From a virus, in IMG/VR virus record IMGVR_UViG_3300046698_000540, positions 1 through 64,000 of that record: DNA of 64,000 bases; one strand, written 5' to 3'. The notes under the pieces are model-generated. The model saw only the letters and a program-made list of their open reading frames with translations. It was not told the origin of the DNA and did not search any database. Positions 15,714-24,067 of the stretch are shown here, piece after piece; the first letter of the stretch is position 1; every line of letters starts with the position of its first letter. Position numbers and translations under genes: made by a program.

Positions 15714-16443
15714 GTTCACCTTTCCTTGCGTAACTTGGCACAGGCAAATTCGGTGTCACCCGCGCCAACAATCCATGTTCAGTAGAAACCGTATACAACG
15801 CCGGGTAAATCCCCAACGGCCGCAAATCGTCCCAGGATGCTTTCACCTGCGCGAGAAGCCCAATTTTCTCAAAGCTCACCGGAGGTCTCAAATCGAACCC
15901 GGCGAAAACTTTCATCAGCATCTCCACCTGATCCTGAGTCCAGAGGCGAGTCATGATGGCCCTCGCCCCTTCCTTACCTCGCCGGTCTTTGTACAGGGTG
16001 TCCGGGAGAACTCCGTCCCTCACCCAAAGCTGAACGGTTTTGGTTTGCTTTCCCAAGCGGCGCGCCAACTCCTTGATGGTGTACATCGCCACGGCATACC
16101 TCTTGCCGACCATTTTATAGATCGGCCGCGGAGGCTTCGGAATCGACTGCAGGCAGGTGGGGCAATACAGGTGACCTGGCGATCTGCTGCTCTTAGGCGG
16201 GGGAGGGCCTACCACCTTTCGGATTTCTTCCTCCAGCTTGCGGCGCCGCTTGTATGCCGCACCGGCGCGCTTTTTGGCCGCTTCCTTGTACGCGGGATCC
16301 GTTGCGTAGCGGTTTTTTTTCGCCTTCGACAGATCCTCGGCGTGCTCGTCGTTGTAATTCTTGTGATAATCGAGCATCTTCTTTCGGGAAGCATTCTTCT
16401 CGTCTCGCTCCTCCCGAACTTTCACGATATTGGGCACGGCCAT
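15670..16443 (-). CDS. MerR-like helix-turn-helix DNA-binding protein
   Basis: A 257-residue protein. The first 90 residues are very basic and helical; CPTCLQSIP offers half a zinc site. The segment MYTIKELARRLGKQTKTVQLW then VRDGVLP is a textbook MerR/excisionase winged helix (about 120-146), used to read DNA. The rest is unassigned. It may regulate the phage's own promoters or act in replication initiation. The C-terminal 15 residues overlap the next gene. Confidence 0.65.
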   Translation of the reverse strand: MAVPNIVKVREERDEKNASRKKMLDYHKNYNDEHAEDLSKAKKNRYATDPAYKEAAKKRAGAAYKRRRKLEEEIRKVVGPPPPKSSRSPGHLYCPTCLQSIPKPPRPIYKMVGKRYAVAMYTIKELARRLGKQTKTVQLWVRDGVLPDTLYKDRRGKEGARAIMTRLWTQDQVEMLMKVFAGFDLRPPVSFEKIGLLAQVKASWDDLRPLGIYPALYTVSTEHGLLARVTPNLPVPSYARKGEHGKSEGGTGIPGGG

Positions 16444-16452
16444 AAAAACCTC

Positions 16453-17088
16453 TTATTTCAGCAGCTTAGGCAGGAGAGCGTAGGTGGGGTCCGGCTTATC
16501 CAGAATCGCCTCCAACTCGGATGGAGATATCAATTGCGCCAGGCATAGACCGTCCACCTTATCTGAGTTGACCTCTTCGACGATCTCCACGCCCATGTCC
16601 CGCAATTGCTTGCGATTCTTCCACAGGAATTTCTGAAACAAATCCCCGCAAGTGGTGATACGCAAATCTACCGCAGCGTCCCACAGCTTCTTCTTTTTCA
16701 GAAGCGTTTCCAGCTTCTCCGGATTCGGCCGCCAGGACCTTTTCTCCTGAATCGTGAGCTGGCCCAGGCCGGGATACTCGAACAGCCTGTGCTGATTCTT
16801 GTCCCCTGTGGGGGAGCCTTCCTCCCGGCGCATTTGAAGGCCGTAGTTTTCCTCTTCCTTGTCCTTGATCTTTTCCAGGAGTTTTGCAATGCGCTTCGCC
16901 ATCGCATCGAGGACGATGTAGAGCGGCACCAGCCGGTTTGTGGGAATAACCGCGACCTCACCGGCCTCCACCAGAGCGATCAACTGCTTAGGCGTGGAAA
17001 CCAGAGCCACTTCCGCGCCGGTCCCTTTCAAGTCTTGAAGCACATCTTCAGACACAACTTCAACCGTCACTGCCGTTTTCTTTGCCAT
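16453..17088 (-). CDS. Hypothetical protein, first gene after promoter P1
   Basis: A 211-residue protein starting MAKKTAVTVEVV in the AAGGTGAACATGG context. It contains a long charged helix (DAMAKRIAKLLEKIKDKEEE), then QHRLFEYPGLGQLTIQ, a WRPNPEKLETLLKKKKLWD helix and a helical C-terminus. No family is recognised. It is the first gene behind promoter P1 and its folded leader, so is probably strongly expressed early. Confidence 0.6.
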   Translation of the reverse strand: MAKKTAVTVEVVSEDVLQDLKGTGAEVALVSTPKQLIALVEAGEVAVIPTNRLVPLYIVLDAMAKRIAKLLEKIKDKEEENYGLQMRREEGSPTGDKNQHRLFEYPGLGQLTIQEKRSWRPNPEKLETLLKKKKLWDAAVDLRITTCGDLFQKFLWKNRKQLRDMGVEIVEEVNSDKVDGLCLAQLISPSELEAILDKPDPTYALLPKLLK

Positions 17089-17197
17089 GTTCACCTTTCC
17101 TGCCCCCACCTTCCCGGCGCCGTTCGGAGTAAGCTGCCTCGAAGGGACGCGCGCTTCTAGCCCTACCGTTTGGCCCGGCACCAAGAAAATGGGGGGT
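17089..17197 (-). promoter_or_regulatory. Folded 5' leader downstream of promoter P1
   Basis: The predicted transcript begins near the C-run at 17185-17195. In the minus-strand RNA this 11-base segment (CCCCCAUUUUC) can pair with GAAGGUGGGGG at 17103-17113 with two G-U pairs, bringing the transcript start next to the ribosome-binding site at about 17091-17097. The same arrangement occurs behind promoter P2. It may protect the 5' end or control ribosome access. Confidence 0.55.
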
Positions 17198-17203
17198 AAT
17201 TTA

Positions 17204-17232
17204 ATGATAGTATATTCTGAAGCCTTTGTAAA
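17204..17232 (-). promoter_or_regulatory. Promoter P1 (sigma70-like)
   Basis: On the minus strand: TTTACA (17227-17232), a 17-base spacer and TATCAT (17204-17209). The -35 box stands in the shared context GACCTTTACAAA, identical in P2. It lies in the gap between the genes at 17242-17598 and 16453-17088 and points at the latter. Confidence 0.85.
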
Positions 17233-17241
17233 GGTCGCCTA

Positions 17242-17598
17242 TCAATCCAGGTCAGAGCAACTGTCGCAGTAGCTCCGACCGGACTTCTCGTTGTACGATC
17301 CTTCGGAGTATGCATTGAAAATTGATTCACAGTTGAAGCACATTTCGTAACTGTCTGGAAGTAAGTGACAGGCTTCTTGAAGAAACCAGATCACTGTGAA
17401 CGCCTGCTTGGCAGTCAACTTCCGAAACCGGAGGACCCTATAACCTTCGGGGACATCTCCCTGGAGGAATCTGTAAAAGGTCCGAATCGCCCCGTATTCG
17501 CGCTCCTGTTCCTGCCGCTCTTTCTGGTGTTCTGCTCTCCAGTCACGAGCCGCAAGTGCTCGCTCTGCATTCTGTTTTTTCCATTCACGTGCTGTCAT
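17242..17598 (-). CDS. Hypothetical protein with C-terminal zinc-ribbon-like cysteines
   Basis: A 118-residue protein with a charged helical N-terminus (ERALAARDWRAEHQKERQEQ) and a C-terminal set of four cysteines (MCFNCESIF, SYCDSCSDLD), the CxxC pairs of a small zinc ribbon. The middle (YRVLRFRKLTAKQAFTVIWF) suggests one folded domain. No family is recognised. It is the last gene before promoter P1 and follows the SF2 helicase by 7 bases. Confidence 0.6.
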   Translation of the reverse strand: MTAREWKKQNAERALAARDWRAEHQKERQEQEREYGAIRTFYRFLQGDVPEGYRVLRFRKLTAKQAFTVIWFLQEACHLLPDSYEMCFNCESIFNAYSEGSYNEKSGRSYCDSCSDLD

Positions 17599-17605
17599 AA
17601 TAACC

Positions 17606-19087
17606 TTACCGGAAAGATTCTCTGTAATCTACCACCATGACCTTGTAGCCTCGCTTGTGGAACTTTTTCAGCCGCGCTTGGGCTAACCTGTGCAACAGGG
17701 GAACATCGTCCACCAGATCCTCCGCAAGCGGATTTTTCTTCGGCACGTCCACCCGCTCAATGCGCCCTACGTTTTGTTCCACCGCCTGTGAGGGAAGCGC
17801 CCAAATCAGTGTGTCCAAATCCGGCTGATCCAAGCCCAGGCCGGCGATCTGCTCGCTGGCGAAGATCACTTTGCGCGTCGTCAGGATTCGCACCCGGTCG
17901 CCCTTGTTCTTCTCCGGGCCCACCACTGTTCCCATCTGGTCCACCGGCACGCCCTTCTGCATCGCCAGGTGATACAGTGCGCCCAAGTGCTGGACCCGCT
18001 TTGAAAGGATCAGGATCTTGCGCCCCGCCTTCCAACAGTTCTTCACTTCCTCGGCGATGATATTGTTCCGGCGATTGTCTTTCGCCAGCGCCGTATACAT
18101 GCGGCCAAAATTCGTCTTCCCATTCCAGGCGTTGGAAATCGCCTGTTGCGGAAGCTGCGTCCCGGTGAGAATCTGGTACACGGTTGGCTGTGAATCCAAT
18201 TCCAACATGGAGTACACGATGTCGCCAATGTGGAGCTTGAACGCCCGATGCATTCCGTCCGGGCGTTCTGGAGTCGCCGACAGACCCCATCGGTACATGG
18301 CGGGAAATTTCGGAACTACCTGAAGCCATGTGGCGGCCCCTATACGGTGCACTTCATCCGATATAAACACTCCGACAGACTTGTACAACTCCGGCGGATA
18401 ATTTTTCTGCGCCAGAGAGTGCACCATCGCCACGATGAATGGGCGGTTCCACTGGCACGTTTCCCCTTGCACCACGCCAATCTCTCCCTTGGTCAGGTTT
18501 GTGAACTGCTGGATGCGCTTGATCCACTGATCCAAGAGAACCTGAGTGGGGACCACCACCAGGGTCCGTCGGCCAATAGCGCACGCCGCATGAATCGCGC
18601 ATACGGTTTTGCCCTTGCCTGGACTGGCGACAAAAATTCCGCCCAAGGAATCCTGAAGCGCTTGAGAAGCTGCCAACTGGTCTTTCCCGGGTTCGTTGAT
18701 TAGCTTACCGTGGAACTCCATGTGCGTTGGGCCTGTGAACAACTGTGTACCACACCCGGTTTCTTCAGCGTGATACTGGCCTATGCCGGGTGACCGCGCA
18801 TCAATGACGTTCTCCCACTCGGCCGCGCCCGGCTCGAGCAGGTCCGCGATCCTCTCCAGGTAGTACCTGGGAACCCTCACGAACCCTTCGTCCATCTCGT
18901 AGCAGAACACGGATTCCTGGCTGTTGCGATCGCTGCCGGTGAAGTCCCTGGTATCCGCGGTCTTGAATACCAAGTCCTTCGCCAGACGATGGCGCAGGCG
19001 ATCCTCGTTCAACACCAGAATGCGGGGAATTTCCACCCAACCAGCAAGTCTCACGCGGGGTACTGTTTCTTCAATTCTTTTGGCCAT
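17606..19087 (-). CDS. Superfamily 2 helicase (UvsW/XPB-type)
   Basis: A 493-residue helicase. Motif I is ASPGKGKTVCA (GKGKT in place of GxGKT), Ia is VVVPTQVLLDQW, motif II is ISDEVHR (DEVH in place of DEAH), motif III is LSATPERPDGM, and the second RecA domain ends with IGRIERVDVPKKN (motif VI). An N-terminal domain of about 150 residues precedes, as in UvsW-like proteins that remodel forks and R-loops. The ATG start is chosen because the longer frame runs into the upstream gap. A hairpin at 19111-19130 lies just upstream. Confidence 0.88.
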   Translation of the reverse strand: MAKRIEETVPRVRLAGWVEIPRILVLNEDRLRHRLAKDLVFKTADTRDFTGSDRNSQESVFCYEMDEGFVRVPRYYLERIADLLEPGAAEWENVIDARSPGIGQYHAEETGCGTQLFTGPTHMEFHGKLINEPGKDQLAASQALQDSLGGIFVASPGKGKTVCAIHAACAIGRRTLVVVPTQVLLDQWIKRIQQFTNLTKGEIGVVQGETCQWNRPFIVAMVHSLAQKNYPPELYKSVGVFISDEVHRIGAATWLQVVPKFPAMYRWGLSATPERPDGMHRAFKLHIGDIVYSMLELDSQPTVYQILTGTQLPQQAISNAWNGKTNFGRMYTALAKDNRRNNIIAEEVKNCWKAGRKILILSKRVQHLGALYHLAMQKGVPVDQMGTVVGPEKNKGDRVRILTTRKVIFASEQIAGLGLDQPDLDTLIWALPSQAVEQNVGRIERVDVPKKNPLAEDLVDDVPLLHRLAQARLKKFHKRGYKVMVVDYRESFR

Positions 19088-19110
19088 ACTTTTTCCGAAC
19101 ACGAGGGCCA

Positions 19111-19130
19111 GCGCCGGCCGAAACCGGCGC
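19111..19130 (-). other. GC-rich intergenic hairpin
   Basis: Arms GCGCCGG and CCGGCGC (7 bp, perfect) with a 6-base loop lie 24 bases upstream of the helicase start. There is no T-run on the minus strand, so termination is unlikely to be its main role. Confidence 0.5.
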
Positions 19131-19162
19131 CGTAAAGGTGCCCTCACGTCATGACAAAATCT

Positions 19163-19441
19163 TTATCGGCGGCGCGCCTCAGCTTCGTCTCGCGTCACTC
19201 CCGACACCAGTTGGGGGCGCTTTTCAACTCTCTCTGGCAAATTGAAAAAGCCGCTCTCGGGCAAAGACACGCCAATCGCTTCCACTAGAGACACTTCCAC
19301 CTTCGCCGTGTTGATGATCGTTTGCGCCACTTCACAGATCGCCTTCGCCCGGTCCAGGTCCATTGGCTTCTCCGGATCCTTCAGCGCTTCCAGAGTTTCA
19401 AACAGATGATCTCGAAGATCGTTGATCTTGTTCCTTGCCAC
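19163..19441 (-). CDS. Small helical phage protein
   Basis: A 92-residue protein with a GTG start (GGAG five bases upstream). The text DLRDHLFETLEALKDPEKPM followed by LDRAKAICEVAQTIINTAKVE fits a small helical family common in phages near replication genes, often annotated only as conserved hypothetical. The C-terminus is basic. It overlaps the HNH gene upstream by 44 bases. Confidence 0.6.
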   Translation of the reverse strand: MARNKINDLRDHLFETLEALKDPEKPMDLDRAKAICEVAQTIINTAKVEVSLVEAIGVSLPESGFFNLPERVEKRPQLVSGVTRDEAEARRR

Positions 19442-20138
19442 TGAGACTCCTTATTTTCCGTTTCAGGACGCCTTGCAACTGAATCACTTCCGCCAATTCC
19501 TGAGGCAGCCGGCCCCACATTTTATTGCGGCGCGCGTTATCGGCCATGGACAGCAACTCTAGGTTCTCGATCACGCAATTCTCGCGCTTGCCGTCCTTGA
19601 AAATCACATGATGCTTCGGCGGAATCGGCCCCTTATGCTTCTCCCACAACCAGCGGTTGTACATCGGCCACACTTCTGAATTGCCATACCCTGTGGGCTC
19701 CTTGCCGGCAACCGCTTCCCTAACTTTGATCCGGCGATATCCTTCAGGATCTATACGAATGGACCCTATAGGAACCCAGTTCTTCGCAGCCCACCCTGAC
19801 CGAGCGCCTTTTTTGAACTGTGTCTCCGCCATGCGGCCTGGAGCATATCCCGGACACTTCACCCCTTTGTTCGCCGGCACGATGCCTTTTTTGAATTGCC
19901 AAGCAACCCCAAAGCTGTGCCCTTTGAATAGCCTACACCGATTCTTGGGATCTTTGACGTACTCGGCCGTTTTTTTCAACCCCAGTTTCCGGGCCTTCTC
20001 ATACACCTTTTGAAGAACACGACTCAGATGTTCCGCGATCGCCGGCGTCGAACCACTGGCATAGTGCTCCCGCAAGTACGCCTCTTCAGCGGAAGTCCAC
20101 ACCTGGCGGTTCTTGATGATACCGCGAGACTTCGACAT
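19398..20138 (-). CDS. HNH endonuclease with Myb/SANT-like N-terminus
   Basis: A 246-residue protein. Residues 12-55 (VWTSAEEAYLREHYAS, IAEHLSR, KVYEKARKLGL) form a SANT/Myb-like DNA-binding domain, followed by conserved spacer blocks (RLFKGHSFGVAWQFKKGIVP) typical of phage HNH homing enzymes, and an HNH core (HKGPIPPKHHVIFKDGKREN, then IENLELLSMADNARRN). It would cut DNA at a specific site and promote spread of its own gene. It is inserted between the small gene before polA and the helicase group. Confidence 0.88.
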   Translation of the reverse strand: MSKSRGIIKNRQVWTSAEEAYLREHYASGSTPAIAEHLSRVLQKVYEKARKLGLKKTAEYVKDPKNRCRLFKGHSFGVAWQFKKGIVPANKGVKCPGYAPGRMAETQFKKGARSGWAAKNWVPIGSIRIDPEGYRRIKVREAVAGKEPTGYGNSEVWPMYNRWLWEKHKGPIPPKHHVIFKDGKRENCVIENLELLSMADNARRNKMWGRLPQELAEVIQLQGVLKRKIRSLSGKEQDQRSSRSSV

Positions 20139-20351
20139 TTACAGACTCTCGGGACCTCTCCGCGATCGGGGCCCACAAAACTTATGCCATTTAGAGGGCA
20201 GAAACCCACCCTTTTCAATCCACTCATTCAGGGCAAGCACCAGCTCTGCAAGTCGCTCCGCTTTTTCCTGCCTATAAGCAAAGGGAACCGTTTCGCTAAA
20301 AAATTCCCGCGAAATTTCGAGCTGTTCTTTCAAATTAGCGTCTGGATCCAT
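20139..20351 (-). CDS. Small hypothetical protein next to the polymerase
   Basis: A 70-residue protein starting MDPDANLKEQLEIS. It is helical (EKAERLAELVLALNEWIEKG) with a basic end. It lies 1 base after the polymerase and abuts the HNH gene. No family is recognised. Confidence 0.5.
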   Translation of the reverse strand: MDPDANLKEQLEISREFFSETVPFAYRQEKAERLAELVLALNEWIEKGGFLPSKWHKFCGPRSRRGPESL

Positions 20352-20352
20352 G

Positions 20353-22308
20353 CTATTTTCCCTCTCTCCATGTTCTGCACAGCTTGGGTTCGCATACCAG
20401 AGGCACCCTCAGCTTCACCACGTTCTCCATGACTTCCTTGACGGCGCCTACTACCTGAAGGGCGTATTTTTGAGTTCCCTCGATCTCCCCCACGATCTCA
20501 TCGTGGATCTGAAGGCATTGCTGAAACTCGGGCACGGCCCGATCCAGGTTGCGCTGCGCCATCTTCACGATGTCGCCGGCCGAACCCTGCCCGCACTTCG
20601 TGTTGAACGCCTGCCTCTCCTGGTGTCCTCGCATGTACTGATCGCCCACGTTTATCAGGGGCAACCGCCGCTTCCGGTACGCCAACGTCCGAACGAACTC
20701 ATCCACGTGCGCCGCGGCATGGACCGCGTTGGTGAACCTTTGCAGAACCTTATAGCGTTCCCGAAGCAGCGGCCACACTTCTTTCGCTTTTTGCTCTCCA
20801 AACTGCTCCACCAGGCTGTAGAACGACAGACCGTACGCCAGAGCGAAGTTGATAACCTTTCCTCCGGCCCTGTCGATGTCCAAGGCATTTGCTGTATCCT
20901 GATGGAGGTCCAAACCCTGCTGATAAGCGTTCACCAAAGCCGGGTCTTGACTGTAATGCGCGAGCAGCCTCAGCTCTAATTGGTTATAATCGCAAACACA
21001 TAAAAACTTTCCTGGCTTTGGAATCACCAGGCTACGGATGTCTATGAACAGCTTCTGCGAGATCAACTGAGCAACTGGCGCTGAATGCCCGCATCCGCAG
21101 ATATAATTGGCCACACCCGCCTCATCCTTCGATGTTGCTCCTGAAGCATACACTCCACAATGGGGGCAGAAAAAGAAGATGTCTCTCGGAACTTGCTGCA
21201 AATCTCCACTGAAGCGGCCGGATTTTGTACCACATTGCCAGAACGAAGGGTGAAAGCGGCCATTTGCGTCCACACCGTCCACGAACTTCATCAGATCCGT
21301 GCCGCGCTTTTTTTCCAGGTCGCCATACTCCATGTAGAACTTGGCGATCGGACACCCGATGCTGGCGAAGTGCTTCATCGCCACGTCATCCGTCTTGTAC
21401 TTCCCGGTGGGCGTCCTGTAGGGGACCATTTCCACTTCCTGGCCCTTTCGCGCGTAGCCCGCGGGCACTTGAAGCTCAGGATACCCCAACTCCTCAATGA
21501 TGATCTTGGCGAGCACCTGGCGCTGCCCCATGTCGAAGGGCCGACCCGCTTCCTTGATAATCAGCCCCTCCAGGATCGTCTGCCTCTCCGCGGCCGCCCC
21601 CAGCTGCCGGTGCGTTTCCTCCGTGTCGATCTGAACACCTCGGATCACCATGTCACGGAGAATGCGGATCATGGGCACTTCGATCTCGATGTAATCCTGC
21701 CAAAGGCCCTGCCGCTTCAACTCGGGCTCGCACCACTCGTGGAGCATGAGACAGTGGATCGTGTCGTCCGTGTTGTACAGCGTCATCATGTCGATGGGAA
21801 CGGTGCCATAGTCCTTCACCTTCCCACCCATGTGCTCCTCGACCGTCTTGATGGGGTGCCTAAGCAAGACTGGAACGATCTCCTTCAGCCGCAAAAAATG
21901 CGGCGGGGAAAGCCATGTCTCCTCGTCGTACAACCAGGTGGCTATCTGGGAACACCTGACGGAATCGCCCAACTCGATCCCGTGCATCTTGGAAATTCCG
22001 CTTTCCACCTCCATGGCATGTGCCACCTTGCGGATTTTTTTGTCCTCCAGGATCGGTTTCAGCTTCGACCAGACCAGCTCCTCCGAAAGATTCTGCCTGT
22101 CCAGAAGTCCTATGTCATGTCCAGTGGGACAATACCATCCGGTGTAGCCATTCTCTTCGTGAACAGCCACACCCATGCCGGCCATGCGCGGCTTGTATAC
22201 CCACCGCCCCGGCCGCGTCTCATAGTCCAGACCAATTTCTTCATGCTTGGAAAGCTGCTCGACCATGCGCGTGAGACCTTCTTCAGACTGCACGCAAATT
22301 CGTCTCAT
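20353..22308 (-). CDS. Family A DNA polymerase with Cys4 insertion
   Basis: A 651-residue replicative polymerase with 3'-5' exonuclease and polymerase domains but no 5' nuclease. Exo I is DYE (28-30) and Exo III is Y178...D182; the Exo II region (AHAMEVES, about 97-103) lacks the usual Asn and Asp. Polymerase motif A is DYNQLELR (from D440), motif B R480...K484...F488...Y492, motif C QIHDE. The O-helix residue is Phe as in E. coli Pol I. C381, C384, C404 and C406 form a probable zinc ribbon inserted just before motif A, absent from standard Pol I. It shares its 3' module with primase and DnaB-like genes. Confidence 0.93.
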   Translation of the reverse strand: MRRICVQSEEGLTRMVEQLSKHEEIGLDYETRPGRWVYKPRMAGMGVAVHEENGYTGWYCPTGHDIGLLDRQNLSEELVWSKLKPILEDKKIRKVAHAMEVESGISKMHGIELGDSVRCSQIATWLYDEETWLSPPHFLRLKEIVPVLLRHPIKTVEEHMGGKVKDYGTVPIDMMTLYNTDDTIHCLMLHEWCEPELKRQGLWQDYIEIEVPMIRILRDMVIRGVQIDTEETHRQLGAAAERQTILEGLIIKEAGRPFDMGQRQVLAKIIIEELGYPELQVPAGYARKGQEVEMVPYRTPTGKYKTDDVAMKHFASIGCPIAKFYMEYGDLEKKRGTDLMKFVDGVDANGRFHPSFWQCGTKSGRFSGDLQQVPRDIFFFCPHCGVYASGATSKDEAGVANYICGCGHSAPVAQLISQKLFIDIRSLVIPKPGKFLCVCDYNQLELRLLAHYSQDPALVNAYQQGLDLHQDTANALDIDRAGGKVINFALAYGLSFYSLVEQFGEQKAKEVWPLLRERYKVLQRFTNAVHAAAHVDEFVRTLAYRKRRLPLINVGDQYMRGHQERQAFNTKCGQGSAGDIVKMAQRNLDRAVPEFQQCLQIHDEIVGEIEGTQKYALQVVGAVKEVMENVVKLRVPLVCEPKLCRTWREGK

Positions 22309-22541
22309 CTGAGCCCAGACCTTACCTCTCCTGGTTTAAGCCCGCAGCCACAATTTTCCGCGCCGGCCTCCAATTTCAACCAGTGGATGTTCTTCTCGGA
22401 AATTCCTTCCTTCCAATTCTCAAAATCTTCCGGCGTGTGGACGTGGTGCTGCCCTTCGTAGGCACCCACCATGTTTGTAACGTGGATGGAACCGTCAGAA
22501 TCCTGGCTCACGTAGAAATGCATCGTCATACTCGACGACAT
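22305..22541 (-). CDS. Small hypothetical protein upstream of polymerase
   Basis: A 78-residue protein starting MSSSMTMHFYVSQDSDGS. The text HVTNMVGAYEGQHHVHTPEDF followed by ENWKEGI resembles a small alpha/beta fold. Two cysteines close together (CGCG) lie near the end. It overlaps the polymerase start by 4 bases (ATGA), so they are co-translated. No family is recognised. Confidence 0.55.
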   Translation of the reverse strand: MSSSMTMHFYVSQDSDGSIHVTNMVGAYEGQHHVHTPEDFENWKEGISEKNIHWLKLEAGAENCGCGLKPGEVRSGLR

Positions 22542-22543
22542 GT

Positions 22544-22768
22544 TTATCTCCCTGTTGTACGTCTCATAGGGGTCTTGAGACTATCCGGCTGAAACTCTCC
22601 GCTATCCACTCGCTCTTGCATCTTCACGAGAGCTTCCAAGGCGCTCAGATTTCCCAAGTTTCCCCCGCCACTTGGCGTAATATAGGTCGCTCCAAAACGA
22701 TCTGTGTAAAGATCTACCCAATGTTTACCTGAACGGGACTCCCAACGCTCTTGAAGAATCTTTTCCAT
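22544..22768 (-). CDS. Small hypothetical protein, first gene after promoter P2
   Basis: A 74-residue protein starting MEKILQERWESRSGKH; I prefer this ATG to the longer frame because GGTGAAC stands directly before it. The sequence (WVDLYTDRFGATYITPSGGG, LEALVKMQERV) suggests one small alpha/beta domain. No family is recognised. It is the first gene behind P2 and its folded leader. Confidence 0.55.
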   Translation of the reverse strand: MEKILQERWESRSGKHWVDLYTDRFGATYITPSGGGNLGNLSALEALVKMQERVDSGEFQPDSLKTPMRRTTGR

Positions 22769-22858
22769 ATGTTCACCAGTCCCCACCCAACCAAACCCCG
22801 TCCTACGATTCGGGGTCCCGGCAGGCTGGCGTAGGAACCAGTTGATGTGGGTGGGGAT
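22769..22858 (-). promoter_or_regulatory. Folded 5' leader downstream of promoter P2
   Basis: The predicted RNA starts near 22858 with AUCAUCCCCACCC. The segment 22848-22856 pairs perfectly over 9 bp with 22781-22789 (CCCCACCCA with UGGGUGGGG), ending about 8 bases before the ribosome-binding site, and an inner stem pairs 22830-22835 with 22802-22807. The layout matches the leader behind P1 although the stem sequences differ. Confidence 0.6.
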
Positions 22859-22864
22859 GATTTA

Positions 22865-22893
22865 AGTATATAGTATTCTGAACTTTTTGTAAA
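22865..22893 (-). promoter_or_regulatory. Promoter P2 (sigma70-like)
   Basis: On the minus strand: TTTACA (22888-22893), 17-base spacer, TATACT (22865-22870), a near-perfect sigma70 promoter in the context GACCTTTACAAA. It points at the polymerase module and sits immediately after the stop codon of the primase gene. Confidence 0.88.
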
Positions 22894-22899
22894 GGTCGC

Positions 22900-24057
22900 C
22901 TACTCCTGCGTGTCCTTCAGAATCACTTGCGCGCCTTGGATCGCTTCTCTGATCGCTTCTGCCTCCATGCCCCCCGGATCTGCACCAGCTTGATTATCAC
23001 CGTAGCGCACACGATGAAACCTAACCCTACATCCGACCAGTTCATAAAGCTCTCTGTCTCCTTTTCTGCCGGCCTGGTCGTTATCCAGGAACGAAACGAT
23101 ACGACGATCCGCCGTCAGTCGAACCAACAGGTTAGCCTGCTCCTGCGAGGGCGAACTTCCGAGTAAGGCCAGCGGAAGAACCGGGAAGCCCATGCTGTCA
23201 CGAAAATCGCGTGTAGCCTGCCACACCATGAGGGCATCCACCACTCCTTCCACCACCACTGCCACGAACCCTGACGGCTGCTTCAAGTATGCCGCTTCCA
23301 ATTTTCCTGACTGAAACCAATGTGCTCCAAAAAGATGCTTCGCCTTCCGGAATCCTTCTTGCGCGTGCTCCCGGTCCACCTGAATTCCTCCACAGCTTTC
23401 ACAGCGGTACGTGTTGTTGTGGCTCTCCAAAGGATACCCGCATGAATGAACTCTGGACCAGAGATTCTTGTACTTTACATCGTGCTCGTGCATCAACCGG
23501 GTGGCTCCGCCCACGGTACCCACCAGTTTTCCCTCAGCATCCCTGACCGGGAATATAATCCTCTGCGTCTTCCTGTCGAAACCCAGACCCCAGGCCCTGC
23601 AGGTTTCCAACGTCACCCCGCGGTCTAAAAGCCTCTGCGCCACCCGGCCCTGGTAGGGGGCCAGCCAGGATTCCGGAAAAATCCGGTAAGGCTCCCGAGC
23701 GGCGCCGGCAAAATGGCTCTCAAAGGGGGGAACACTGGCGGCGATCGCCTCTGGATCCTGGTACAGCAGCGCGGCCAGGCGCTCCAGGGCCTTGGAGCAA
23801 TCGTAGCCTAGTTCTCGTTCCAGGAGGCGAAAGAAGTGCTCCACAGGGCCTTTCCGGCCGCAAGCCAGGCAATTCCAGGTGCCTCCGTTCTCCTCGTCGT
23901 CCGGTTTGACCCCGAGCGAGGGCGTCCGGTCCACCTGGTGGGAATGGCCGGACACCGCCGCGAAAGGACATCGCATGGTGACGTTACTCGACCGGATCAT
24001 ACCCGCCATGGGGGGATTTACCAGCGCCAGCAGCTCCACCACATCATCCACGTTCAC
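22900..24057 (-). CDS. DnaG-like primase with zinc finger and TOPRIM
   Basis: A 385-residue primase. An N-terminal zinc site (RCPFAAVSGHSH, WNCLACGRKG) recognises template. A TOPRIM core follows: VVVEGVVDALMVW provides the Glu, and VSFLDNDQAGRKG the D-x-D. A second Cys set (CGYPLESH, YRCESCGG) lies between them and is an insertion relative to DnaG. There is no fused helicase; the DnaB-like protein is encoded separately at 27069. It would lay RNA primers for the family A polymerase. Confidence 0.88.
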   Translation of the reverse strand: MNVDDVVELLALVNPPMAGMIRSSNVTMRCPFAAVSGHSHQVDRTPSLGVKPDDEENGGTWNCLACGRKGPVEHFFRLLERELGYDCSKALERLAALLYQDPEAIAASVPPFESHFAGAAREPYRIFPESWLAPYQGRVAQRLLDRGVTLETCRAWGLGFDRKTQRIIFPVRDAEGKLVGTVGGATRLMHEHDVKYKNLWSRVHSCGYPLESHNNTYRCESCGGIQVDREHAQEGFRKAKHLFGAHWFQSGKLEAAYLKQPSGFVAVVVEGVVDALMVWQATRDFRDSMGFPVLPLALLGSSPSQEQANLLVRLTADRRIVSFLDNDQAGRKGDRELYELVGCRVRFHRVRYGDNQAGADPGGMEAEAIREAIQGAQVILKDTQE

Positions 24058-24067
24058 TTATTACCCC

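Noticed and set aside
21160-22461. A 433-codon plus-strand frame
   Set aside because: It is antisense to the DNA polymerase, with His/Leu/Arg-rich composition typical of a shadow frame.
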